Assembly: GCF_020026895.1 (NCBI RefSeq) | Contig: NZ_JAINZW010000005.1 | Span: forward strand, 124,001-188,000 | Reading direction: 5' to 3' | Origin: Novilysobacter selenitireducens | Lineage (GTDB): Bacteria > Pseudomonadota > Gammaproteobacteria > Xanthomonadales > Xanthomonadaceae | DNA length: 64,000 nucleotides | Shown: in pieces, positions 14,822 to 23,010 of the stretch | How positions within the stretch are numbered: position 1 is the stretch's first letter | How the letters are laid out: the number at the start of each line of letters is the position of its first letter | Program-made: the position numbers and the translations under genes | The notes under the pieces: generated by a model | What the model was told of the DNA's origin: nothing | The model's input: only the letters and a program-made list of their open reading frames with translations | The model's database searches: none

Positions 14822-15577
14822 TCAACCGGCGCGGCCGTTGCCCTTGCCGTTCCCATTCCCGTTGCCCTTGCCCTTGTCGCCACCCGGGCCCTTGCCGGAC
14901 GGCGGGCCGCCCTTGTCATTGCCGCGGCCCGGGCCACCGGCATGCGCGGGCTTGCCCTTGCCCGGACCGCCGCCGACATCGGGACGCCCGTTGCCGCGTC
15001 CTGCGTGGGCCGGCGGGCCACCGCGGTCACGGTCGTTGTTGCGCGGGCCGCGGTCGCGCGGCTGCGACCAGTCCACGCGCACGTCGCGGTCGATCGAAAT
15101 CGGATAGCCCCAGCGGTCGTAGGTGTCCACGGTGCCGCGCTTGAGCGCATGGAACTGCGGCGACCCCGGCTTGATGCCCAGCTCCTGCGCCACCACGCCC
15201 CAGCCGCGCCCGCGGTTGCGCTCGTCGCGGTCGTAGGGGTCGTAGCGGTTAACCACGTCGATGCAGGGCAGGCCGGCGGCGCTGGCGATGGCGCAGGCGT
15301 AATAGACGTCGGCCGGCGCCCAGCCGCGGCGGTCCAGCAGGTCGACGATCAGCGAGCGCGGCGCGCCGTACTGCCCGGTCAGTTCCCCGATGAACGGGTC
15401 GCGGTAGTCGTGGCCGTAGCGGTTGATCTCGTCCAGGCGGTTGTCCACCCAGACATCGCCGGTGCGCACGTTGTAGCCGATGGTCTGCGCGGCGGCGGGC
15501 GCGGCCAGCGCCGCCAGGCCCAGGCCGGTGCACAGGGCCACCGCCAGCAGGCGGTGGGAAACGGTTCGGTTCTGCAT
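14822..15577 (-). CDS. secreted protein of unknown family with Gly/Lys-rich tail
   Basis: A 251-residue protein with a cleavable signal (about residues 1-30, APAAAQ). The core (31-165) contains TGDVWVDNRLDEIN, a YGAPR block, a CAIASAAGLPC pair of cysteines, and the PGSPQFHALKRGTVDTYDRWGYP block. The last 80 residues are a low-complexity Gly/Lys/Asn/Pro tail ending in GKGNGRAG. The core is clearly paralogous to the product at 28724, which lacks the tail. No domain was recognised. A separate terminator lies downstream and the gene appears monocistronic. Confidence 0.8.
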   Translation of the reverse strand: MQNRTVSHRLLAVALCTGLGLAALAAPAAAQTIGYNVRTGDVWVDNRLDEINRYGHDYRDPFIGELTGQYGAPRSLIVDLLDRRGWAPADVYYACAIASAAGLPCIDVVNRYDPYDRDERNRGRGWGVVAQELGIKPGSPQFHALKRGTVDTYDRWGYPISIDRDVRVDWSQPRDRGPRNNDRDRGGPPAHAGRGNGRPDVGGGPGKGKPAHAGGPGRGNDKGGPPSGKGPGGDKGKGNGNGNGKGNGRAG

Positions 15578-15811
15578 GCGGTACTCCTCGGTGGACCAGT
15601 GAGAGGGCGATTGTCGGGCGTTGGATTGAACGCGCTGTGATCGCCGTCGCCTTCAGGATGAATCGATGATGCACGGGCTGCCTGCCGCATTCGCCGGTCC
15701 CGGGCAAACCGGGTGCCAGTGGCCTGCACGCCGCCTTGAATCCGTGGGAGTAGCGTGTCGCCGTTGGCGTGATCGCGACGCCGACTCGCACCGCAACCCA
15801 CGGAGCCCGCC

Positions 15812-16000
15812 ATGCTGACCAGCGTCGAAGTGAGATGCCCGTATTGCGCCGCATTGTTCGAATTGCCGGTGGAGGCCACCGCCGAGGAGCAGCGCTTCAG
15901 CCATCCGTGCCCCGACTGCGGCCGGCCGATGCTGGTGGTCATGGATGTCGACGACGACGGCGTGGCGACGGCCACCGTCGAGTCCGAAGGCGAGCCCTGA
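15812..16000 (+). CDS. CPXCG-motif cysteine-rich small protein
   Basis: A 62-residue protein with a zinc-ribbon-like pair, CPYC (residues 9-12) and CPDCG (about 33-37), and an acidic C-terminal half. This is the CPXCG family of unknown function (PF14255). It lies 3 bp before the thioredoxin-like gene, so the two are probably translated from one mRNA. A second family member is at 25479. Confidence 0.85.
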   Translation: MLTSVEVRCPYCAALFELPVEATAEEQRFSHPCPDCGRPMLVVMDVDDDGVATATVESEGEP

Positions 16001-16003
16001 GCC

Positions 16004-16330
16004 ATGGCCTTCGAAAGCGACTACGCGCTGGACGAGCCCGCCCGCGCCGACGTCGACCGCTGGCCGGGCGATACGGTCCTGGAGTTCGGTGCGCCGTGGT
16101 GCGGGCACTGCATCGCGGCGCAGCCGGAACTGCGCGCGTTGCTGGACGGAGCGCCGGACGTGCGCCACGTCAAGGTGGAGGACGGTCGCGGACGGCCGCT
16201 GGGGCGGTCGTACCGGGTCAAGCTGTGGCCGACGCTGGTGCTGCTGCGCGACGGCGAGGAAGTGATGCGCCTGGTGCGGCCGTCGCACGCGGACTTCGCG
16301 CAGCTGGCCGAGGCGATCAGGGCGGACTGA
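16004..16330 (+). CDS. thioredoxin-family protein
   Basis: A 108-residue thioredoxin fold with active site WCGHC (Cys33, Cys36) and the cis-Pro region in LWPTLVLLRDGEE (about 75-87). There is no signal peptide, so it should be a cytoplasmic disulfide reductase. CGHC is more typical of PDI/DsbA-type redox potential than the CGPC of classical thioredoxin. It is tightly linked to the upstream CPXCG gene. Confidence 0.9.
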   Translation: MAFESDYALDEPARADVDRWPGDTVLEFGAPWCGHCIAAQPELRALLDGAPDVRHVKVEDGRGRPLGRSYRVKLWPTLVLLRDGEEVMRLVRPSHADFAQLAEAIRAD

Positions 16331-16452
16331 CTCCGAAGCGGTCGCGCGGCCGCGCCGGACCGACCGGCGGCATGTGGCCGCCCGCATGAACGGGTACCGT
16401 TGCCCGGTCTGTCGGCGCAGCTCCGCGCCGTCGCCACCCCGGGGAGGGATGC

Positions 16453-16890
16453 ATGAGCACGATTACCGCACCGACGCCGCCCAGGAGCCACTGGATCGTC
16501 GCCACCATCGCCCTGCTGTGGAACCTGCTGGGGCTGGCGATGTTCGCCATGCAGGTGACGATGTCGCCCGAAACGCTTGCCGCGTTGCCGGCCGAGCAGC
16601 GGCAGGTCTACGAGGCGACGCCGATGTGGATCAACGCCGCATTTGGCGTGGCCGTCATCGCCGGCGTACTGGGCGCCATCGGACTGCTGGTGCGCCGCCG
16701 CTGGGCCGCGATGCTGTTCGCGATCTCGCTGGTCGCACTGGTGGTGCAGATCCTGGGCGCCTACCTGGTCACGCCGGCGTGGAGTGCCTATGGCGCCGCC
16801 GGCCTGCTGATGCCGGCGCTGCTGCTGGCGATTGCCGCCGCGCTGTGGTCGTACGCACGCCAGGCGGCGGCGCGGGGCTGGCTGCGCTGA
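16453..16890 (+). CDS. small four-helix inner-membrane protein
   Basis: A 145-residue membrane protein with segments near 13-33, 60-81, 86-108 and 112-135 and a short basic C-terminus. Similar xanthomonad proteins are often labelled sugar transporter, but I see no basis for a substrate. The internal loop LAALPAEQRQVYEATPMW is characteristic of this group. GGGAGGG precedes the ATG. It converges on apt with 24 bp between. Confidence 0.75.
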   Translation: MSTITAPTPPRSHWIVATIALLWNLLGLAMFAMQVTMSPETLAALPAEQRQVYEATPMWINAAFGVAVIAGVLGAIGLLVRRRWAAMLFAISLVALVVQILGAYLVTPAWSAYGAAGLLMPALLLAIAAALWSYARQAAARGWLR

Positions 16891-16914
16891 ACGCCGGGTC
16901 GGGGCGCGGGCCCT

Positions 16915-17436
16915 TCAGCGCCGGGCGGTAGCGACATCGATCGGCAGGTCCGGGTCCCAGCGGTCGCGACCGCCCAGGCCCGGAACTTCCAGCAACAGCG
17001 ATGCACCGACCACCCGGGCGCCCTGCCGCCGCGCAAGTTCCAGCGCGGCGGCCAGGGTGCCGCCGGTGGCGAGCACGTCGTCGACGATGAGCACGCGCGC
17101 GCCGGGTGCGACGGCGTCGACGTGCATTTCGAGGCGGTCCTCGCCGTACTCCAGCGCGTAGGCCTGCGAAACGGTCGGCCCGGGCAGCTTGCCGGGTTTG
17201 CGCAGCGGCACGAAGCCGGTGCCCAGCACGCGCGCCAGTGCAGCGCCGAGGATGAAGCCGCGCGACTCGATCCCCAGCACCGCATCCAGTGCCACCCCGC
17301 GCCACGGTTCGGCCAGCGCATCGATGCAGTCTTTGAGCCCGTCGGCGTCGGCCAGCAGCGGGGTGATGTCGCGGAAGGTGACGCCCGGCTTGGGGAAGTC
17401 GGGGATGTCGCGGATCAGCGTGGACCAGTGGGGCAT
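16915..17436 (-). CDS. apt: adenine phosphoribosyltransferase
   Basis: A 173-residue type I phosphoribosyltransferase that salvages adenine to AMP with PRPP. The PRPP loop [13 protein letters not shown] (about residues 117-129) and the APRT signatures [15 protein letters not shown] and [14 protein letters not shown] are intact. Length and start match E. coli Apt. It is divergent from the M15 peptidase gene. Confidence 0.95.
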   Translation of the reverse strand: MPHWSTLIRDIPDFPKPGVTFRDITPLLADADGLKDCIDALAEPWRGVALDAVLGIESRGFILGAALARVLGTGFVPLRKPGKLPGPTVSQAYALEYGEDRLEMHVDAVAPGARVLIVDDVLATGGTLAAALELARRQGARVVGASLLLEVPGLGGRDRWDPDLPIDVATARR

Positions 17437-17527
17437 GGCGGTGGACTCGCAGGCCGGGCCGCCGAGTTTCGCATCGCGTCGGCACCGGCGTGCGGATACT
17501 CGGGGCGTCCACGTCGAGGTGCACGGA

Positions 17528-18130
17528 GTGAGCGAGCGGCTGTTCCGCGACGATGTGCTGTTCACGCAACGGCTGCTGGCGGCCGACCGCCTGTACGCGG
17601 GCGCGCTGGACGGCCTGTGGGGGCCGTTGACGGAAGCGGCGTGGCAGGAATTCCAGTCGCGCAGCCGGCAGCTGCGGTCGGACCTGGGCGAGTTCGACCT
17701 GCGCAGCGAATCGGCGATCGCGACGTTGTCACTGCCCGCGCAGGCTGCGGCCCGAGCCAGCCTGCGCCGCATCCTGGACGCCGGCTTCGAGGCCCGCATC
17801 ATTTCCGGCACGCGCACGTGGGCGCAGCAGAATGCGCTGTTCCGGCAGGGCCGCTACGGCAACCCCGGCCCCGTCGTGACGCGCGCGCGGGGCGGGCAGA
17901 GCCTGCACAACTTCGGCATCGCATGGGACATCGGGCTGTTCACCGCATCGGGCGGGTACGTCACCGACGTCGAACCCTACGCGCGGGCCGCCGTGCACGG
18001 GACGATCGACGGCGTGGAGTGGGGCGGCCACTGGATGGGCTTCCCCGACCCGTCGCACTACCAGTTGGCGACCGGCGAGGCGCTCGCCGCGTTACGCACG
18101 CGCTTCCAGGCTGGCCAGGCCCTGGCCTGA
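17528..18130 (+). CDS. M15-family metallopeptidase (D-Ala-D-Ala/endolysin-type)
   Basis: A 200-residue protein with an N-terminal region (1-75) and a VanY/L-Ala-D-Glu endopeptidase-like domain. Metal ligands appear in [12 protein letters not shown] (His and Asp, about residues 121-132) and in DPSHYQ near the C-terminus, with [13 protein letters not shown] as the usual Arg block. It should cleave peptidoglycan peptides. The GTG start at 17528 has GAGG 9 nt upstream. No export signal is visible, as in many phage-derived or holin-dependent enzymes. Confidence 0.85.
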   Translation: MSERLFRDDVLFTQRLLAADRLYAGALDGLWGPLTEAAWQEFQSRSRQLRSDLGEFDLRSESAIATLSLPAQAAARASLRRILDAGFEARIISGTRTWAQQNALFRQGRYGNPGPVVTRARGGQSLHNFGIAWDIGLFTASGGYVTDVEPYARAAVHGTIDGVEWGGHWMGFPDPSHYQLATGEALAALRTRFQAGQALA

Positions 18131-18163
18131 GCAGGCCTTGGCCGAAGCAATGGGCGCCGCCTC

Positions 18164-18199
18164 GCGCACCCGGCCCGTCTCCCCACGGGCCGGGTGCGC
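18164..18199. terminator. 15-bp perfect hairpin between convergent genes
   Basis: GCGCACCCGGCCCGT (18164-18178) pairs perfectly with 18185-18199 across a CTCCCC loop. It lies between the M15 gene and the small minus-strand gene at 18223, so it probably stops transcription from both sides, although no strong U-run is present. Confidence 0.65.
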
Positions 18200-18222
18200 G
18201 TTCGGGCTCTCCTCTCGGACCG

Positions 18223-18351
18223 CTACGCGCCTTCGCCGGCCCAGACCCACGCGACCGCCACCAGCAGCGCAAGGGCAAGCAGCCCGCGTGCAAGGCGTTC
18301 GAGTCGATCGGCACCGGACCGCGCCGGGCGGTCCATCCCCCCGTGTTCCAT
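18223..18351 (-). CDS. small single-span membrane protein
   Basis: A 42-residue frame: a polar basic start (MEHGGMDRPARSG) and one membrane span (ARGLLALALLVAVAWVWAG). A strong AGGGGGAG lies 6 nt before the ATG, which supports translation. It lies 110 bp downstream of the lipoprotein methyltransferase on the same strand. No function can be assigned. Confidence 0.5.
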   Translation of the reverse strand: MEHGGMDRPARSGADRLERLARGLLALALLVAVAWVWAGEGA

Positions 18352-18461
18352 GGTGACTCCCCCTGTCGCGCCATCAGACGCCACCGCGTGGGCGGTGTCT
18401 GCGAACGGGGTCACAACACCGGCGGTCGCCGAGGGCCCGGCGGTGGTAAGGGCGGTGGCTT

Positions 18462-19205
18462 TCAGTCGGTGACGTCGTCGCTGAAGGTCGGCGTCGTCTC
18501 CGGGACCTCCCAGAAGTACACGACCGAATCGCCCACGATGCGTTGCGCCTGCGGCTTCCAGTCGCCCATGTGGTAGTTGTGCGTGACGATGCGCGTGCCC
18601 GGCTCCAGCGCCAGCAGCGTCGGGCGCAGCCGCAGGTTGAGCCGCGGCAGCAGGTACAGCGTGACGACGGTGGCGTCCGACAGGTCGGCATCGAACATGT
18701 CGCCCTCGACGAACTCCACCTTGTCGGTGACCCCGGCCTTGCGTGCGCCGGCGTTGGCCTCGCGGATGCGGTCCGGGTCGATGTCGATGCCGACCCCGCG
18801 CGTGCCCCAGCGGCTGGCGGCGGTGATCGGGATGCGGCCGTCGCCCGAACCCAGGTCGTAGAGCACGTCGTCCGGTCCCACGTCGGCCATCTCCAGCATC
18901 ACGTCGACCACCTCCTGCGGCGTCGGCACGTACACCACGTCGGGCACCTGGCGCGCGGGCTCGCGGCCCTCCGGCGCGATGGAGGTCTGGTCGAACAGCC
19001 CCGGCGCTTCGGCCTCGACCCCGTCGAGCAGCGCGACTCCATCGTCGGCTGCGTCCGCGGCGTCGGTATCGCCAGCCGGCTCGGCGGCCGGCGTGGACGG
19101 CCCTGGCATTGCCGCCTGCGGATCGGGCCGGCTGCAGGCGCCAGCGGCGAGCACCGCCAGCAGCGAAAGGGCCAACACGTACGGCGAGGTGCGAGGACGG
19201 GTCAT
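18462..19205 (-). CDS. lipoprotein with class I SAM-dependent methyltransferase domain
   Basis: A 247-residue protein. A lipoprotein signal (LAAGACS) and a low-complexity acidic linker (25-90) precede a Rossmann methyltransferase domain: motif I DLGSGDGR (about 115-122), motif II GIDIDPDRI, and VEFVEGDMFDADL. The DLGSGDGR form with a downstream LLPRLNLRLRPTLLAL block resembles the FAM173/ATPSC-KMT group of protein lysine methyltransferases, an inference. A periplasmic SAM enzyme is puzzling, since SAM is cytoplasmic. Its ATG overlaps the stop of the upstream permease (ATGA), so the two are coupled. Confidence 0.85.
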   Translation of the reverse strand: MTRPRTSPYVLALSLLAVLAAGACSRPDPQAAMPGPSTPAAEPAGDTDAADAADDGVALLDGVEAEAPGLFDQTSIAPEGREPARQVPDVVYVPTPQEVVDVMLEMADVGPDDVLYDLGSGDGRIPITAASRWGTRGVGIDIDPDRIREANAGARKAGVTDKVEFVEGDMFDADLSDATVVTLYLLPRLNLRLRPTLLALEPGTRIVTHNYHMGDWKPQAQRIVGDSVVYFWEVPETTPTFSDDVTD

Positions 19206-20614
19206 GTGCGGTCTCCCGGGCTGGGTGGCATCGGATCGGAATGGATATCAACGGCGGATGGCGGCACGGCGCGACGCCCGTCCAGCAGCAGCACGACGCC
19301 GCCGACCGCGAGCACGGCCACGCCCAGCAGCGCGCCGATGCCGGTGTGGCGGAGGCTGGCGTACAGCAGGTAGCCGCACATCGCGCAGAACAGCAACGGC
19401 GTCAGCGGGTACAGCGGCACGCGGAACGGCGAGGCGACGGCCGGCGCGCGCCTGCGCAGCCGGAACAGCGCCAGCCCCGTCAGCAGGAAGAACAGCCAGA
19501 ACACCGGCGCGGTGTATTCGACCATGGTCTCGAAGCCGCGCCGCGTCCATGCGCCCAGCCCGACCAGCGCCAGGGCGATCGCCGACTGCACGAGCAGCGC
19601 ATTGACCGGCCCGTGCAGCGTGGCATGCCAGCGACCGAGCAGCGCGAACATCGGCGTGTCGCGGCCGAACGCGTAGCCGGTGCGTGCCGACATCAGCATG
19701 GTGGCGTTGGCCGAGGTCAGCGCTGCCACCGCCACCACCGCACTGATGGCCTGCGCGCCGCGGTCGCCCAGCACGCGGCGCATCATGTCGGCGGCCACCG
19801 CGTCCGAGCTGGCCATCGCCTCCACGCCCTGCACGCGCAGGTACGCCAGGTTCATCAGGAGGTAGAGCAGGGTGACGACAACGATCGACCCGACCAGCGC
19901 GCGCGGCAGGGTCCGGCGTTCGGCCACCACCTCGGCGGATACGTAGGCCGCCTCGTTCCAGCCGCCGTAGGCCAGCATCACGAAGATCAGCACCAGGCCC
20001 CAGTGCTGCGTCGTGGTCGTGGCGGTCGCGGCGGGGACCGTCGACGGCTCCAGCAGCAGCCCCGCCAGGACGATCGCGACCACCCCGGTGGTCTGCAGCG
20101 CGGTGAGCAGGTTCTGCGTGCGCTTGCCCGAGCGCAGGCCGATGGCGTTGATCGCCGTCAGCACCACCACCGCCCCGGCCGCGAACAGCGCCGGCGACAT
20201 CGCCCCCAGCGGGAGGATCTGGCTGGCGTAGTCGCCGAAGATGAAAGCCAGCAGGGCGATCGAGCCGGTCGGGATCACCGTCAGCCGCGCCCAGGCGAAC
20301 AGGAATGCCAGCCGCGGCCCTCAGGCCAGCCGCAGGAAGTGGTACTCGCCGCCCGGGTGCGGGTGCGCGGTGGCCAGCTCCGCGTAGCACAGGGCACCGG
20401 CGATGGAGAGCGCGCCGCCGACCAGCCACGCCAGCATCATCTCCACCGGCCCGCCGCTGTTGGCTGCCACCACCGCCGGCACGCTGAACATGCCCGCGCC
20501 GATCACGATGCCGACCACCAGCGAGGCGACGTCGCGCGTGTGCAGCAGCGGGCGCGGCGCGGGCGGATCGAGCGGTGCGGTGGCCGGGAGCGCCGGCGCG
20601 GTGTCGTGGGGCAT
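19202..20614 (-). pseudogene. APC-family amino-acid permease with in-frame TGA at codon 98
   Basis: Reading from the ATG at 20614, 97 codons (RDVASLVVGIVIGAGMF..., GGEYHFLRLA) run into TGA at 20321-20323. The same frame then continues without a shift for 372 codons (GPRLAFLFAW, TGSIALLAFIFGDY ... to 19202). Joined, the protein has 470 positions, about 12 membrane helices and normal APC motifs. Only one position is affected, usually aromatic in relatives. Either the gene is inactivated by a nonsense change, the base is an error, or the TGA is read through. The frame after the stop shows no decay. Confidence 0.8.
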
Positions 20615-20702
20615 CGGGCAGCCGCATGCGGGTTGGCTGAACGCTAGCAGCCGGGCATTAGAAGGACGTAAAACGCGGCCGTCGCGCGGGCGATGAGGGG
20701 GC

Positions 20703-20730
20703 CTTGAATCACACGCGGCAGGACCTACGT
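20703..20730 (+). promoter_or_regulatory. possible heat-shock (sigma32) promoter of hsp20
   Basis: CTTGAA at 20703-20708 matches the sigma32 -35 core and lies 82 bp before the Hsp20 start. The -10 region (GACCTACGTG, near 20721-20730) matches CCCCAT only loosely. The gene it precedes is a heat-shock gene, which raises the prior, but the evidence is thin. Confidence 0.25.
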
Positions 20731-20789
20731 GGGCGGCATGGACGGCCACCGCCGTCCCCCACCGACAACGCCAGCCCAGGAGGCCAGCC

Positions 20790-21260
20790 ATGAACGAGAT
20801 GGTTCGTCGTACCCAGCGGTCCGCGCCGTCCACGCAGGACCCCATCAAGCAGATCTTCGAGCGCCTGTTCGAAGGCAACTTCGCCAACGGCTCCACCGAC
20901 GAGTCCGCCGTCGTCACCAGCCAGTGGGTGCCGCGCGTGGACATCAAGGAGGAGTCCGACCGCTTCGTCATCTACGCCGACCTGCCGGGCGTGGCGCCTC
21001 AGGACATCGAGGTGCAGATGGACAAGGGCGTGCTCACCATCAAGGGCGAGCGCAGCATCGAGTCGGCGCAGGACAGCGACCGCTACTCGCGCGTGGAGCG
21101 GCGCCACGGCCGCTTCCACCGCCGCTTCGCGCTGCCCGACAGCGCCGACCCCGACGGCATCGCCGCGTCCGGCCGCCACGGCGTGCTGGAGATCGTGATC
21201 CCCAAGCGGCCGGAGACCAAGCCGCGCCGGATCCAGGTCGGCACCACGCACGACGCCTGA
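20790..21260 (+). CDS. Hsp20/alpha-crystallin small heat-shock protein
   Basis: A 156-residue class A small heat-shock protein. The alpha-crystallin domain spans about residues 45-140, with the signatures PRVDIKEESDRFVIYADLPGV, LTIKGER and the closing HGVLEIVIPKR. The short C-terminal extension carries an I-Q-V anchoring triplet (RRIQVG) for oligomer assembly. It holds unfolding proteins for DnaK. AGGAGG precedes the ATG and a strong terminator follows. Confidence 0.95.
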   Translation: MNEMVRRTQRSAPSTQDPIKQIFERLFEGNFANGSTDESAVVTSQWVPRVDIKEESDRFVIYADLPGVAPQDIEVQMDKGVLTIKGERSIESAQDSDRYSRVERRHGRFHRRFALPDSADPDGIAASGRHGVLEIVIPKRPETKPRRIQVGTTHDA

Positions 21261-21281
21261 CCGCATCCGCCATCGCCAACG

Positions 21282-21314
21282 ACGCCCCGGCATGCCCGGG
21301 GCGTTCTTATTTTC
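21282..21314 (+). terminator. intrinsic terminator after hsp20
   Basis: A 9-bp stem (ACGCCCCGG, 21282-21290, with 21296-21304) and 5-nt loop are followed by TTCTTATTTT. It fits a rho-independent terminator for hsp20. Confidence 0.85.
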
Positions 21315-21342
21315 GATGCGTGCCGTCGCGTAGGCTGCCGGC

Positions 21343-22167
21343 ATGATCCGATCCTCCAACGGTGCGCGCGCGGCGCGTGGCCTGCGCATCGCCGCGATGA
21401 TGGTGTCGGCAGCTCTGCTGCTCGCCGGCTGCGCCACGCAGGCACCCCGCAACCCGATCGCGCAGTGGCACGGCTCGCCCAACTTCGACGCGCGCGCCCC
21501 GCAGGCGATCGTGTTGCACCACACCCACATGGACAGCGCACGGGCCGCACTGCGCACGTTGCAGACGCGCAATCCGCAGGGCCGCGTCAGCGCGCACTAC
21601 CTGATCGGCCGAGACGGCACGCTGTACCAGCTGGTCTCGGAGGACCGCCGCGCGTGGCACGCCGGCGCGTCGCGCTGGGGAGGCTGGCGCGACCTCAATT
21701 CCGCGTCGATCGGCATCGAACTGGACAACAACGGCCGCGAGCCGTTTTCCGAGCCTTTGGTCGACACGTTGATCGTGCTGCTGGAGGACATCACGCGGCG
21801 CCATGGCATCCCCACCCATGCGGTGCTGGCGCACGGCGACATCGCGCCGGGGCGCAAGCAGGACCCGAGCGCGCTATTCCCGTGGCAGCGGCTGGCCGAT
21901 GCCGGGTTCGGGCTGTGGCCGCGCGCGGGGCATGGGCCTGCGCCGCACGCCTTCGACCCGTGGGCCGCGCTGCGTTTGATCGGCTACGACCTGCGCGATC
22001 GCGACGCGGTGGTGCGTGCATTCCACCGTCGCTACCGCGGCACCGAGGACGCCGTCGATGCGCCGCCGGCGCTGGATGCCGGGGACCACGCGATCCTGCA
22101 CGACCTGCAGAGGCAGTTGCTCGGGATGCCGCCTGCGACAGGCACCGTACCTGGTGCTCCCCTGTAG
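21343..22167 (+). CDS. amiD: N-acetylmuramoyl-L-alanine amidase, lipoprotein (AmiD-like)
   Basis: A 274-residue protein with a lipobox at LLLAGCA and an amidase_2/PGRP domain. Zinc ligands are seen in IVLHHTHMD (about residue 60) and LAHGDIAPGRKQDP (about 165-178), and the catalytic-region patterns AHYLIGRDGTLYQLV and SIGIELDNNG are present. It should cut amide bonds between muramic acid and L-Ala from the outer-membrane side during recycling. Length matches E. coli AmiD. The TAG stop (22165-22167) is formed by a palindromic repeat. Confidence 0.9.
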   Translation: MIRSSNGARAARGLRIAAMMVSAALLLAGCATQAPRNPIAQWHGSPNFDARAPQAIVLHHTHMDSARAALRTLQTRNPQGRVSAHYLIGRDGTLYQLVSEDRRAWHAGASRWGGWRDLNSASIGIELDNNGREPFSEPLVDTLIVLLEDITRRHGIPTHAVLAHGDIAPGRKQDPSALFPWQRLADAGFGLWPRAGHGPAPHAFDPWAALRLIGYDLRDRDAVVRAFHRRYRGTEDAVDAPPALDAGDHAILHDLQRQLLGMPPATGTVPGAPL

Positions 22168-22241
22168 GAGCGGCTTCAGCCGCGAACCCCGCCACGTGAA
22201 CCGACGCGTCCACCCCGATCGCGGCTGAAGCCGCTCCTACA
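22163..22241. repeat. palindromic repeat pair A-A'
   Basis: Unit A (TGTAGGAGCGGCTTCAGCCGCG, from 22163) faces an inverted copy (22217-22241). The same units are found at 14553 and 58529. It overlaps and supplies the amidase stop codon. The rest of the gap to 22435 shows nothing further. Confidence 0.85.
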
Positions 22242-22435
22242 AGGGCCGCGCGCGCATCGGGCCGCACCCACCATGCGCTGCCGGTTGGATCCTCAGACAC
22301 ATGAACGCTTGTGACGGCATCTACACACGCACGCGCCGAGGCTGGCCCTGCCCGTCGCAATGCGGGCTGGTGGGGCCGTCGGCCGCCATGGCGTTCGATG
22401 GCCCCGCCAATTCACCTGCCAACCCGGAGCACGCC

Positions 22436-22897
22436 ATGAAACGCCGAACCCCCACCGGACGCCTGCTTGCCAGCGTCGTGGCGGCGGCCCTGCTGTCGTC
22501 GCCCGTCGTTTTCACCGCATCCGCCGCGCCGGCCGTGCAGGCCGACCGCACCACCCAGGCCCTCGACCAGGCCGACCTCCCGCCGCCGCCGGTGGTCGAC
22601 AACCCGATTCCCGAAGACCCGGAGGTCGACGCCATGACCCCGGCGCCGCCCCGCAGCGAGCCCGTGCCGCGCGCCACCCTGCAGGCCAGTGGCGACGCGT
22701 GGGCCACGCTCGACACCGACGGCGACGGCCGCGTCAGCCGGGCCGAAGCCCGTGCCGACAGCCGCTTCAGTGCGCGCTTCGGTGTGATGGACAGCGACGG
22801 CGACGGCCATGTCGGCCAGGCCGAATACGACGCGTGGCTGTCTGGCGATGCCGGCCTGGAGACAGAGCCGGAGGAAGAGGAAGAAGAGGACGACTGA
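22436..22897 (+). CDS. secreted EF-hand protein with acidic tail
   Basis: A 153-residue protein. A signal peptide (about residues 1-30, TASAAP) and a Pro-rich linker precede two EF-hand loops, DTDGDGRVSRAE (about 99-110) and DSDGDGHVGQAE (about 120-131), with Ca2+ ligands at all expected positions, and an eight-residue Glu/Asp tail. It is probably periplasmic and calcium-binding. GGAG precedes the ATG. A bidirectional terminator follows. Confidence 0.85.
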   Translation: MKRRTPTGRLLASVVAAALLSSPVVFTASAAPAVQADRTTQALDQADLPPPPVVDNPIPEDPEVDAMTPAPPRSEPVPRATLQASGDAWATLDTDGDGRVSRAEARADSRFSARFGVMDSDGDGHVGQAEYDAWLSGDAGLETEPEEEEEEDD

Positions 22898-22938
22898 TAC
22901 GCCTGCGCGTCGCCGCGCACGCCAATGAAGTCCGCAAC

Positions 22939-22975
22939 GGAAACGCCCGCCCTCTTGCTGGGGGCGGGCGTTTCC
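22939..22975. terminator. bidirectional terminator
   Basis: A 14-bp stem (GGAAACGCCCGCCC, 22939-22952, pairing to 22975) ends in TTTCC on the plus strand and, by symmetry, on the minus strand. It sits between the convergent EF-hand and sugar-dehydrogenase genes. Confidence 0.8.
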
Positions 22976-23010
22976 GTCTGGAGCTTGAGGTGGGTCGCAG
23001 CCGCGTGCGG

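Noticed and set aside
20321-20323. Selenocysteine at the permease TGA
   Set aside because: No reason for selenocysteine in an APC permease, no selenocysteine insertion hairpin recognised after the codon, and the homologous position is not Cys.
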